A DNA stretch of 64,000 bases from Hydrogenophilales bacterium (lineage in GTDB: Bacteria; Pseudomonadota; Gammaproteobacteria; Burkholderiales; Thiobacillaceae). Position 1 is the first letter of the stretch, and each line of letters opens with the position of its first letter. A program made the position numbers and the translations under genes. The DNA lies in assembly GCA_016703155.1 (NCBI GenBank), contig JADJCP010000006.1:231191-295190 (forward strand). The letters are read 5' to 3'. This document shows, in pieces, positions 16,500 to 25,017 of the stretch. The notes beneath the pieces were generated by a model that was given only the letters and a program-made list of their open reading frames with translations, did not search any database and had not been told where the DNA came from.

Positions 16500-18808
16500 A
16501 TGAGCGTCGAATCGCGCCGGGGCTATTGCGCCCTGTGCATCTCCCGCTGCGGCTGCGTGGGGCGCATCGAGGACGGTGTGCTGACCCGGGTCGATCCCGA
16601 TCCGGAGCACCCCACCGGCCGGGCCATCTGCGTCAAGGCCCGGGCGGCGCCCGAATCGATCTACGCCCCGGAGCGCATCCTCCACCCCATGCGGCGCACC
16701 CGGCCCAAGGGCGAGGCCGATCCGGGCTGGCGGCGCATCTCCTGGGACGAGGCCCTGGATCGGGTGGCGCAAAAGGCGCGCGCGGCCATCGAAGACCACG
16801 GCCCGCGAGCCCTGGCCTTCGGCGTGGCCACGCCGAGCGGCACGGCGGTGGCGGACAGTTTCGCCTGGATCCACCGTCTGGCTCACGCCCTGGAGAGCCC
16901 CAACCTGGTGTTCGCCACGGAGAACTGCAACTGGCACAAGGATTTTGCCCCCGTGTACACCTGGGGCGCGGGCATCGGCATGCCGGACTACGAAAACACC
17001 GGCTGCATGCTGCTCTGGGGGTTCAATCCGTCCACGTCGTGGCTGTCCCAGGCCACACGGGTACAACAGGCCCGCAAGCGCGGGGCCAGGCTGATCGTCG
17101 TGGACCCGCGCCGCGCGGGGCTGGCGGCTGGCGCCGACCTCTGGCTGCGGCCCAAGCCCGGCACCGACGCCGCCCTGGCTCTGGGTCTGGCCCATCTCCT
17201 GCTGGCCTCCGGGCGTATCGACAAGGATTTCGTCGCCAACTGGAGCGACGCCCCTTTCCTGGTGTCCGAGCCGGATGGGCGGGTGTTGACGGCGGCCGAC
17301 CTGGCGGAAGGCGGCGATGCAAGCCGGCCATTGGCCTGGGATGAAGGCGCGGGGAGGGTGGTCGCCTGCCCCAGCCGACCCCCCAACTTCGGGTCGGAAG
17401 TCCGGCTTGCCCTGGACGGCCAGTTCACCGTGCCCACCCGGACAGGTCCGGTGGCCTGTCGCCCGGTGTTCGGCCTGCTGCGCGAACGCTGCCAGGATTG
17501 GCCGCCGGAACGGGTCGAAGCGGCCACTGGCATCCCCGCCGTCCAGGTGGTCGCGGCGGCGGAGCTCATGGCGACCAGCGGCCCGGTATCCTTCTTCACC
17601 TGGACCGGCACCTGCCAGCATGCCAACGCCACCCAGACGGGGCGCTGCCTCGCCGCCCTCCATGCCCTGACCGGCGGTCTGGACGCGCCGGGCGGCAACG
17701 TCTGGTTCGCCAAGCCCCCCGTGGCCGACATGGCCGGCTTCGACCTGGTGTCACCCGAGACCCGCCGCCTCAGCCTGGGCTTCGCCGAACGGCCCCATGG
17801 CCCACCCCAGAAAGGTTGGATCACTACCCGGGACCTGTTCCGCGCCATCGTCGAGGAAGACCCCTACCCGGTGCGCGCCTTCATCTCCTTCGGCGGCAAC
17901 TTCCTGCTCTCCAAACCTAACACCCGTTTGCAGGAAGCGGCCCTGGCCAAACTGGATTTCTTCGCCCTGGCCGAATTGGTGGAAACCCCCACCGCCCGCC
18001 ACGCCGATCTGCTCTTGCCGGTGTGCACCGCCTGGGAGCGGGAAGGCCTGCAGGCCGGCTTCCAGGTGGACGCGGCCGCCGAGGCGCGGGTCCAGTTGCG
18101 GCCGGCCTTCGTGCCGCCCCAGGAGAAAGCCGGTCCGATACCTGGATCGTCTTCGAGCTGGCCAAGCGCCTGGGCCTGGCAGACCGGTTTTTCGGCGGCG
18201 ACCCCGAAGCCGGGCTGGCCGCCGTCCTGGCCCCCGCCGGCCTGACACCGGAGGCCCTGCGCGCCAGTCCGGGCGGGATCGACCTGCCCGCGAAGCGGGA
18301 CCGACGGCAATACCGGGACAAGGGCTTCGCCACGCCCAGCGGCCGGGTCGAATTCCACAGCGCCCGTCTGGCCGCCGCCGGCCTCGACCCGTTGCCCGCG
18401 GTCGTACCGCCGGCCTTCCAGGCCGATCCTGGATTTCCCCTTACCTTGACCACCGCCAAGTGGCCCCAGTACTGCCACAGCCAGCAGCGCCACCTGCCCT
18501 CCCTGCGCCGGCGCATGCCGGAACCCCTGGTGGAACTGCACCCGGACACGGCGGCGGCACGCGGCATTGGCGAAGGCGACTGGGTCCAGGTCGTCACCCG
18601 CCTGGGGAGCATGGCCGCCCGGGCCAGCCTGGATGCCCATCTGGACCCCAGCGTGGTCTGCGCTCAATACGGCTGGTGGCAGTACCCGGACGGGGCCGGC
18701 GACACCAACCGGCTCATCGACGGCGAGTGTTTCGATCCCGTGGCGGGCTCGAACTGCCTGCGCCACTTCCCGTGCGAGGTCAGGCCGGCGCCGCCTGTAT
18801 CGCCGTGA
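16500..18808 (+). pseudogene. Molybdopterin oxidoreductase (DMSO reductase family), frameshifted
   Basis: A member of the DMSO reductase family. The N terminus binds a [4Fe-4S] cluster (C10, C13, C17, C44), the middle shows the usual molybdopterin domains (FATENCNWHKD, TWTGTCQHANATQTGR, FISFGGNFL), and the C terminus is a molybdopterin dinucleotide-binding domain. No twin-arginine signal is seen, so it is probably cytoplasmic. The first frame is right up to about base 18125 (LRPAFVPPQEKAG) and the true continuation (DTWIVFELAKRLGLADRFFGG) lies one frame over, ending at 18808. One missing base near 18125-18137 explains this. The rest is intact, so a sequencing indel or a very recent mutation are both possible. 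Confidence 0.85.
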
Positions 18809-18998
18809 CCGCACGGCGCGTGGCCCGCGACGCATGAACCGACATCCCTCTGCCGAACACGCCTACGAATGCCTGTGCAACCCGCGGATTGCAAAGGCAT
18901 TTGTTCGGCGACCGAGGAATACAGGAGGAAACGAGCCAATGATGACGGCTTGGCGGTCCCCCCTCCGCGAAAGGGGGAGTCTGCGTGCCGCGAAGGAC

Positions 18999-19427
18999 TC
19001 ACTTCAGGTCGCGCAGCTGCGCGTCCCCGCGGGCGAATTCCCTGAGCAGCTGGGCCAGTTCGTCCTGGTGCAGGCGGGCGATGTGTTCCAGCTTCGTCTC
19101 GCCTTCCGGCAGCAGGTGTATCTCCACCACCCGCCGGTCCAGGCTGCCGGGCCGGCGTTCCACTAGGCCCAGCCTTTCGCAGCGGTCGAGCAGGGCCACC
19201 ACGCCGTGGTGCTGGGCCTGGAGGCGCTCGGCCAGTTCACCGACGGTGGCCCAGTCGCGCTCGGGAAAGCCCCGAACGTGCAGCAGGAGCTGGTATTGCA
19301 GGGGCGTCAGGTCCTGGCTCTGGCAGATGCGCTCGCTCACCCGCAGGAAGCGGCGCAGGCGATATCGGAAACGCGACAGCCGTTCGTAATCGGATTTTTC
19401 CAGCGTTCGGTCGGTTGGGCTTGACAT
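18999..19427 (-). CDS. MarR-family transcriptional regulator
   Basis: A 142-residue winged-helix regulator: RLRRFLRVSERICQSQDLTPLQYQLLLHV at the start, recognition helix region VGELAERLQAQHHGVVALLDRCERLGLVER, and the wing SLDRRVVEIHLLPEG, all typical of MarR. The start at 19427 (MSSPTDRT) is preferred over a longer frame with a non-conserved extension. It is divergent from the Yip1-like gene with about 100 bases between, where an operator is likely; the AT-rich stretch at 19440-19465 (TATACAGAATATATCACGCC) is a candidate. Confidence 0.9.
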   Translation of the reverse strand: MSSPTDRTLEKSDYERLSRFRYRLRRFLRVSERICQSQDLTPLQYQLLLHVRGFPERDWATVGELAERLQAQHHGVVALLDRCERLGLVERRPGSLDRRVVEIHLLPEGETKLEHIARLHQDELAQLLREFARGDAQLRDLK

Positions 19428-19523
19428 GGCAACAATCGAGTCTATACAGAATATATCACGCCGTGATGCAAATGCGGTGACGTTCCGGGCAACGCCCCCG
19501 GCTTCACGAAGAGGAGAATCGCC

Positions 19524-20084
19524 ATGAAACTGACCGTCCTTTCCCACCTGCCGCTATCCGCCGACCAGGGCTGGCCGGAGATCGAACGCATCCACCCGCG
19601 CCTTGTGAAGCTATATGCCTTCATCGTACTGCCCCTGTCCCTGTTGCCGCCAGCCATGCTCTACTACGCCGGCAGCCATTACCCCGCGGCCTTCCTGGAC
19701 CAGGCGGCGGACAAGGACTGGGCCACGGTGGCGACCGCCTTCTTCCTGACTGAACTGGTCACCTTGCTGGCCATGGGCTGGCTCGTCAAGCAGGTCGCCG
19801 AGACCGACGGCCTGCGCATCGACTATCACGACGCCTACCTGCTCGCCGGCATCGCGCCCATCCCGCTGTGGCTCTCGTCCCTGGGCCTGTTCGTGCCCAG
19901 CCTTGGTTTCAACGCGGTCCTGTCCCTGGCGGCCTTGGGCATGTCCTGCGGCATTGTCTACCACGGCATCGAGGGGCTGTGCCATACCCGCGAGGACGTG
20001 ACCGCCGCCAGCATCGTACAGACGGTGATCGGGGCCGGCCTCATCGCCTGGGCCTTGCTGCTGATGCTGGTTGTGCTGGCGTAA
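19524..20084 (+). CDS. Yip1-family integral membrane protein
   Basis: A 186-residue protein with about five transmembrane segments and the layout of the bacterial Yip1/DUF1282 family (RLVKLYAFIVLPLSLLPPAML, then a central pair of helices, IVYHGIEGLCHTREDVTAASIVQ near the end). Function in bacteria is unknown. GAGGAG upstream supports the start. It is divergent from the MarR gene and its 3' end overlaps the convergent LysR gene by 44 bases. Confidence 0.8.
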   Translation: MKLTVLSHLPLSADQGWPEIERIHPRLVKLYAFIVLPLSLLPPAMLYYAGSHYPAAFLDQAADKDWATVATAFFLTELVTLLAMGWLVKQVAETDGLRIDYHDAYLLAGIAPIPLWLSSLGLFVPSLGFNAVLSLAALGMSCGIVYHGIEGLCHTREDVTAASIVQTVIGAGLIAWALLLMLVVLA

Positions 20085-20958
20085 GCGGCAATTCCCCGCC
20101 GGCCGACTGTTCCTCGGCGCCCAGGATACGCAAGGTGTCCACGGCGCCAGACAGGGTGTCCTCCCGCCGTTCCAGAGGGAACACCATGTAGGCGGGCAGG
20201 GTGAACACCGGGCTGTCCGCCACCCGCCACAGCTGGCCCTGCTCCACGGATTCTCGGGTGATGCGCCAGGGAAAGTAGCCGCTGCCGCCGCAATGCAGTA
20301 TCTGCTGCATCACCAGCCAGCCGATGTTGGCGGTGACCGCGGGGGCGGCCAGATCGGGGAGGGCGGTGCTGAACTGGGCGTGGAACTCCGCCCCCCAGTC
20401 CATGTGGATGTAGCCCGGGTCCGGCCAGGGCCGGTTCGGCTCCGAGGCCACCAGCACGAGCCGTTCCTCGAACAGCCGCTCGATGCCCAGGCCGGGCCGG
20501 CTTTCCGGGGTATAGAGCACGCCCAGGTCGACGGTGCCCCGCACCAGGCCCTGCATGATGTCTTCCTCGAAGCCCACCTCCAGGCGCAACGAGATGTCCG
20601 TGTGACGGGTGCGCATGCGCGCCACCCACTGGGGCAGGAAGCCGTCCCACAGGGCGATGCGGCCGCGCAGGGTGAGACTGCCCTTGAAGCCGGCCGGCAG
20701 GCCCACCTCGTGGCGCGCCTGCTCCAGGGTGCGCACCAGGGTGTCGGCGTGGCGCAGGAAACGCCGGCCGGCCGGGGTGAGCTGGGCGCCGGCGCGTCCG
20801 CGCAGAAACAGGCAGGCGCCAAGCAGGTTCTCCAAGGTCTGAATGCGCATACTGACGGCGGATTGCGTCACGTGCAGGCGTTTGGCCGCGCCGACGAAAT
20901 TGCCGGTGGCGACCACCGCCAGGAAGGTTCGGGCGAACTCGATGTCCATGAGCGACAA
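20041..20958 (-). CDS. LysR-family transcriptional regulator
   Basis: A 305-residue LysR-type activator/repressor. The N-terminal winged helix is clear (DIEFARTFLAVVATGNFVGAAKRLHVTQSAVSMRI), and the remainder is the effector-binding domain. It is transcribed divergently from the DsrC-like/transporter pair, with a 123-base AT-rich intergenic region, the arrangement expected if it controls them. The effector could be a sulfur or nitrogen oxyanion, but this is inference from neighbours only. Confidence 0.93.
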   Translation of the reverse strand: MSLMDIEFARTFLAVVATGNFVGAAKRLHVTQSAVSMRIQTLENLLGACLFLRGRAGAQLTPAGRRFLRHADTLVRTLEQARHEVGLPAGFKGSLTLRGRIALWDGFLPQWVARMRTRHTDISLRLEVGFEEDIMQGLVRGTVDLGVLYTPESRPGLGIERLFEERLVLVASEPNRPWPDPGYIHMDWGAEFHAQFSTALPDLAAPAVTANIGWLVMQQILHCGGSGYFPWRITRESVEQGQLWRVADSPVFTLPAYMVFPLERREDTLSGAVDTLRILGAEEQSAGGELPLTPAQPASAARPRR

Positions 20959-21081
20959 GCACTATGTATCAATAATAATGATATTAAAGTTCAATTTAAT
21001 TCGTTTGCAAGATAGATGCTGGTGGCAATAGTCTTCAGTCAAGCACTTTTCCCAGAAATCATGCTGCGAAGGAGTAACGAA

Positions 21082-21525
21082 ATGACCACGATGCATGACG
21101 CCACTTCGGTAAAAAAAGCGTTGCAAACCCCCAAGGGCAACTACCTCGCCGAGGCTAAGGACGGCACCAATCCGTATGCCATCTACACCCGATCCGTGAC
21201 GGTCGACGGCCAGGAAATTCTCACCGACCAGGAGGGCTACATCCTGGACATGGACGCGTGGAGCCCCGGCTTCGCCCAAGCACAGGCGGCGCGCGAGGGC
21301 TTGACCCTGACGCACGAGCATTGGGAAGTCATCCGCTTCATCCGTGAGTATTACGAACAGCACAATGTGCAGGCCCAGGTACGCGACATGATCCGGTATT
21401 TCAGAGAGGCATGGGGCTCGGAGCGGGGCAACAACCACTACCTGCACGATCTCTTCCCGATGGGCGGCCCGCAAAAGCAGGGCAATCGGGTCGCTGGCAT
21501 CCGCAAGACCAAGGGTGAACATTGA
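21082..21525 (+). CDS. DsrC/TusE superfamily protein without cysteines (RspA-type)
   Basis: A 147-residue DsrC/TusE-superfamily protein: EGYILDMDAWSPGFAQAQA, LTHEHWEVIRFIREYY, and the C-terminal arm LHDLFPMGGPQKQGNRVAGI. In DsrC the arm carries two conserved cysteines, and TusE keeps the last one. Here the positions read KQGNRVAGIRKTKGEH and the whole protein contains no cysteine, so it cannot carry persulfide or trisulfide. Such cysteine-less homologues have been named RspA, regulatory sulfur-related proteins. GGAG at 21071 fixes the start at 21082. It is followed by a NarK-like transporter and faces a LysR gene. Confidence 0.88.
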   Translation: MTTMHDATSVKKALQTPKGNYLAEAKDGTNPYAIYTRSVTVDGQEILTDQEGYILDMDAWSPGFAQAQAAREGLTLTHEHWEVIRFIREYYEQHNVQAQVRDMIRYFREAWGSERGNNHYLHDLFPMGGPQKQGNRVAGIRKTKGEH

Positions 21526-21577
21526 TCCCGAAGGGTCGGCCGGACCGATGATGCGTTCGATCAACCAAGGAGCAGTC

Positions 21578-22846
21578 ATGACAAGATTGGATGGAAGCGT
21601 GCATGCGGCACGCTCCGAGCCCACGGGGAATCTTCGGGTGCTGTGGATATCGTTCCTGGCGTTTTCCCTCGGGTTCGCGATCTGGGGCATGTTCGCGGCC
21701 CTCGGCCCTTTTCTCATCAAGTGGTATCACTTCAGCCCGACCCAGGCTCTCATCCTGGCGGCGATGCCGCCATTCTTCGCCACCGCCGTCAGCATTCCGC
21801 TCGGCATCCTGGCGGACAGGTTCGGTGGCCGGCTGGTATTCACGCTCCTGCTCTTGAGTCTCTGCATACCCCTGTTCTCCGGACTGTTTGCCGAAAGTTA
21901 TCTGTCCTTCCTGTTTCTGGGCATGATGCTCGGCCTGGGCGGGGCGAGTTTCGTGGTGGGCAACGCCCATGTTTCCTCGTGGTATCCCAGATCGAAGCAG
22001 GGTACGGCCCTGGGGATATTCGGCCTGGGCAACATCGGCATCGGCCTCGGCATGGTGGCGGTCGCCTATCTCATCACCCATGTTCTGGGCGGCCCGGCAG
22101 GGTACGAGCCATTGCCGGCCAGGTTCACCTTCGGCGTGTTTTCCGGCTGGCGGCTGATCTTTCTGATCTTCGCCATCCCGACGCTTCTGATGGCGCTTGC
22201 CTACTGGTTCTTCACATCCGATTCGCCGCACAAGCAGCACAAGGGCGTGTCGCTGCGCGAGGTGGCGGCGGTATACCGCTCGGGCAAACTGGTGTGGCTG
22301 GTGACCTACCTATACTGGACGGCCTTCGGTACCCTGACCTTCTTCGCCGCCACCATGCCGACCTACCTGGTCGATCAATGGCAGGTGGATACGACCCAGG
22401 CCTCGATGGTGTACACGGCCCTGCTGGTGGTCTGCGTCGCCGTCACACGGCCCTTGGGCGGATGGTTGGCCGACCGCTACGATGCCCTGAAGATGCTGGG
22501 CTGGATGTTCGGTGCCGCGACTGTGCTGGCGCTGCTCATGGCGTTGCAGATTTCCCTGGCGGTGGAGCTGTTCGCCATCTATGCGCTGGCCCTGTTATCG
22601 GGGGCCTCCGCGGCCTCGGTCGTCAAGCTGATTCCAACATATTTCAAGCACGTGGGCGCGGTGAGCGGGCTGGCCAAGGCGGCGGGCGCGGCCTGCGGCT
22701 TCACCATGACGGTCACCCTGGCCGCCAGCAAGCATCTCTTGGGCGGCTACACCGCAGGCTTTGTCGTCTGGGCGCTGATGAACGCCACCGCGTTTTACAT
22801 CGCTTACGCGCGCGTAGGGTTCAGGCACGCGCGGACTCTGCATTGA
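21578..22846 (+). CDS. Major facilitator transporter, NarK/NNP-like
   Basis: A 422-residue, 12-helix MFS protein. The segment GLGGASFVVGNAHVSSWYP followed by QGTALGIFGLGNIGIGLG resembles the nitrate/nitrite porter (NNP) signature, and the second half has KLIPTYFKHVGAVSGLAKAAGA at the equivalent place. Nitrate or nitrite is therefore a plausible substrate, though related MFS anion carriers exist. AAGGAG at 21567 places the start at 21578. It lies 52 bases behind the DsrC-like gene, probably in one operon. Confidence 0.8.
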   Translation: MTRLDGSVHAARSEPTGNLRVLWISFLAFSLGFAIWGMFAALGPFLIKWYHFSPTQALILAAMPPFFATAVSIPLGILADRFGGRLVFTLLLLSLCIPLFSGLFAESYLSFLFLGMMLGLGGASFVVGNAHVSSWYPRSKQGTALGIFGLGNIGIGLGMVAVAYLITHVLGGPAGYEPLPARFTFGVFSGWRLIFLIFAIPTLLMALAYWFFTSDSPHKQHKGVSLREVAAVYRSGKLVWLVTYLYWTAFGTLTFFAATMPTYLVDQWQVDTTQASMVYTALLVVCVAVTRPLGGWLADRYDALKMLGWMFGAATVLALLMALQISLAVELFAIYALALLSGASAASVVKLIPTYFKHVGAVSGLAKAAGAACGFTMTVTLAASKHLLGGYTAGFVVWALMNATAFYIAYARVGFRHARTLH

Positions 22847-22850
22847 ATCG

Positions 22851-23310
22851 TCACGAGCCACAGGCTGCGGCGGCTTGTGGCTCGGGTTCCGCCACCTCGG
22901 CCCGGAGCCGGAGATTTGCCGCCGTGCCGCCGCCCGGCCGGGCGTCCAGCCAGACCTGCCAGCCGTTGGCTTCGGCCAGTTGGCGAACGATGGTCACGCC
23001 CAGGCTGCTGCCGCCGGTGGTGTTGGAGCGGGATGGCTCCAGGCGGTAGAAGGGGCGGAAGACCTTTTTCCGTTCCTGTTCCGGGATGCCTTGGCCCCGG
23101 TCGAGTATGCGAATGGTCAGGCTGCGGGGTCGAATTCCACCTGCGGCGGTGCGCCACTTCCACCATACGCAGGGCCAGGTCATCGGCAGCGTGCCAGGCC
23201 AGGGGCACTAGGGCGAAATAGGCGATGGCGCCGATGGCGAAGACCTGGAAGGCCAGCGATACGCTGGCAATGACCAGCGAGCAGCTCGAATAACCCACGT
23301 TTTTCAATGA
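22851..23310 (-). pseudogene. Sensor histidine kinase remnant
   Basis: On the minus strand, a frame ending at 22851 encodes the C-terminal ATPase part of a histidine kinase (TIRILDRGQGIPEQERKKVF, FYRLEPSRSN, GSSLGVTIVRQLAEANG). Further upstream, in a different frame, is a membrane helix (SLAFQVFAIGAIAYFALVPLAW) of the kind found in kinase sensor regions. The dimerisation domain with the phospho-His is missing, so both a frameshift and an internal deletion have occurred. The 3' end lies next to the NarK-like gene. Confidence 0.75.
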
Positions 23311-23433
23311 ACCCAGCCAACGCACGATGCCACTGACCGAATCCGGCTCAAATTCCTCAACAAATTGCTGCTTTTCCGAGCAGCGTTGCCGCGTTTTTCC
23401 TCCGAATCGCCGTGGGTAGCGGCAATTCGGCCC

Positions 23434-23844
23434 ATGTCGGGCGCTATGCCCGCCCTCTGGCAGTACGCCAGCCGCTTCAAGTTGTCTCCCAAGGTGACTT
23501 CCTTCGGGGCGTAACAGGCCGCCATGAATTTCGGCTGGAAAGACCAGACGGTGTTTGCCCTGGGCATCCAGATGGACATCAACCCCAAGACCACACTGCG
23601 AGTAGGCCTCAATTACGACAAATCGCCGATCAGGCCTGAAGACGTCGACTCCAACATCGGTTCGTTGGCGGTCACGTAGAAGCATCTTTCCGTGGGGGGC
23701 ACCCGCAAGCTGAGTGACAAGGCCATGGCGTCTCTGTCGTATATGCAGGCGTTTCACAACAAGGTGACCTCGAACTCGGGTTCCGGCAACACGATCGAAC
23801 TGGAACAGAATATCTTCAACGTTCAGATCAGCTTCGCCTTCTGA
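23434..23844 (+). pseudogene. FadL/OmpP1-family outer-membrane protein remnant
   Basis: The frame ending at 23844 encodes the C-terminal strands of a FadL-type outer-membrane channel: MNFGWKDQTVFALGIQMDIN, LRVGLNYDKSPI, VGGTRKLSDKAMASLSYMQAF and the terminal FNVQISFAF ending in Phe as outer-membrane barrels do. Two in-frame stops interrupt it (TAA at 23512, TAG at 23677) and the N-terminal two thirds are absent. FadL proteins take up hydrophobic compounds. Confidence 0.75.
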
Positions 23845-23854
23845 GGTTGAATTC

Positions 23855-24091
23855 GTGATGGCCGGCAGCATGGTGTTGGCCAGCCTCGCCCTGACCTATT
23901 GGCTGCACCCCGACTGGATCTGGCTTGCGGTATTCGTCGGCATGAACCTGGCGCAAAGCGGCGTCACCGGGCTGTACCCGCTGGCCGCCCTGCTGCGCAA
24001 GGCGGGCGTGAGGGAATTCGGAAACGTTGCTAAGCCAGGAGCAAAGCCCGGGGAAGCATGTCGGGCCGTATCCCTGCGTAGCCATCCTTAA
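23855..24091 (+). pseudogene. DUF2892/YgaP-type membrane domain, truncated
   Basis: Residues 1-55 match the two-helix inner-membrane domain often found after rhodaneses (MAGSMVLASLALTYWLHPDW, then FVGMNLAQSGVTGLYPLAALLRKAG). The remaining residues are unrelated and polar, and there is no rhodanese domain in front, so this looks like a domain fragment in a string of broken genes. A stand-alone protein cannot be excluded, since DUF2892 proteins can be that short. Confidence 0.6.
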
Positions 24092-24100
24092 TGATTCCTC

Positions 24101-24181
24101 GTCTGGGCGCTGAGGAACGTGGTGGCCTTCACCATCGTGCTTTCGCGCGTGGGCTTCAAACAGGCGCGGGCGCTGCATTGA
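24101..24181 (+). pseudogene. C-terminal relic of a second NarK-like transporter
   Basis: The 26 codons before the stop at 24179 read VWALRNVVAFTIVLSRVGF, then KQARALH. They align with the last 26 residues of the complete transporter ending at 22846 (VWALMNATAFYIAYARVGF, RHARTLH). A diverged second copy of the transporter must once have stood here. The remnants at 22.85-24.1 kb lie between the two transporter 3' ends. Confidence 0.7.
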
Positions 24182-24210
24182 CCCCATGTTTGGCCTTCCC
24201 ATAAAACCAC

Positions 24211-24226
24211 TACCACTTAATGGGTA
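24211..24226. promoter_or_regulatory. NarL/NarP-type 7-2-7 site
   Basis: TACCACTTAATGGGTA is an inverted pair of heptamers spaced by two bases. The right half fits the NarL/NarP consensus (TACYYMT-N2-AKRRGTA) fully and the left half has one mismatch. It lies 77 bases before the start of the dihaem cytochrome gene, a suitable place for nitrate/nitrite-responsive control of the cluster. No narL gene is in the window, so the call rests on the sequence alone. Confidence 0.5.
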
Positions 24227-24302
24227 GTTGCTTCGTTCGATTGCCCTAGGGCATGAAAGTAGCGGTAAATTGCCCCTCGCCGCGGCTAGCAAGGAGGAGA
24301 CC

Positions 24303-24989
24303 ATGAAGCAATCCATACGATGTGCAGTATCGCGAGCAGGCAAGGCAGCGCTTTTTCTGCCGCTTTGTTTGTTCGCATTGTCGGCGTCTGCTGCCGACTC
24401 GGCCTTTATCAAGAAGGGCCGTCAGGTTTACGAAGAAAACTGTTCGGCCTGCCACCAGGCCGATGCCATCGGCAAGGCGGGCTTTGCACCGTCGCTCACC
24501 AACCCGGAATTTTTGAGCCTGAGCTCGGACAGTTTCCTGCGCGCCAACATCGTTGGCGGACGTGAAGGCACGGGCATGCCGCCTTTCGCGCATCTGGGCG
24601 AGCGCGATGTCGACGCCATCATTGCCTACCTGCGTTCCTTCGCCACCCTGCCGGATCGCAGCGCGGAGGTGGATGCGCAGCCGGAAGCACGGGGCGATCC
24701 GCGTCTGGGCAGCCAGTGGTACGAGTACATCTGCTCCACCTGCCACGGCGGTGTGGGGGAGGGCTACGAGACGGGCGGGCCGGGTACGGCGATTGGCCGT
24801 TCCGGCTTCCTGGACCGGGTCTCGGATGGCTACATCCGCACCACCATCAAGGAAGGCCGTTCCAACACCCGCATGCTCGGTTTCAAGGGGCCGGCTTCCA
24901 TGGCCAATCTGTCCGACCAGGAAATCGACGACATCATCGTGTACATGCGCGCCATGAGCGCGAAGCAACAAGAAGGAACATCGCCATGA
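24303..24989 (+). CDS. Periplasmic dihaem c-type cytochrome
   Basis: A 228-residue exported protein with a signal peptide (ALFLPLCLFALSASA) and two cytochrome c domains. Haem-binding motifs are CSACH (47-51) and CSTCH (144-148); likely axial methionines are in GMPPF and RMLGF. A strong AGGAGG supports the ATG at 24303. It stands first in the Nap-like cluster and may pass electrons to the molybdoenzyme encoded 28 bases downstream, the job NapB does in ordinary Nap systems. It is not a NapB homologue: the domains are class I cytochrome c folds. Confidence 0.93.
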   Translation: MKQSIRCAVSRAGKAALFLPLCLFALSASAADSAFIKKGRQVYEENCSACHQADAIGKAGFAPSLTNPEFLSLSSDSFLRANIVGGREGTGMPPFAHLGERDVDAIIAYLRSFATLPDRSAEVDAQPEARGDPRLGSQWYEYICSTCHGGVGEGYETGGPGTAIGRSGFLDRVSDGYIRTTIKEGRSNTRMLGFKGPASMANLSDQEIDDIIVYMRAMSAKQQEGTSP

Positions 24990-25017
24990 TCATGCACCCC
25001 CCTGGAGGGCTGGACCA

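Noticed and set aside
21082..21525. Calling the DsrC homologue DsrC or TusE
   Set aside because: Both conserved C-terminal cysteines are missing and no dsrAB or tus genes are nearby.
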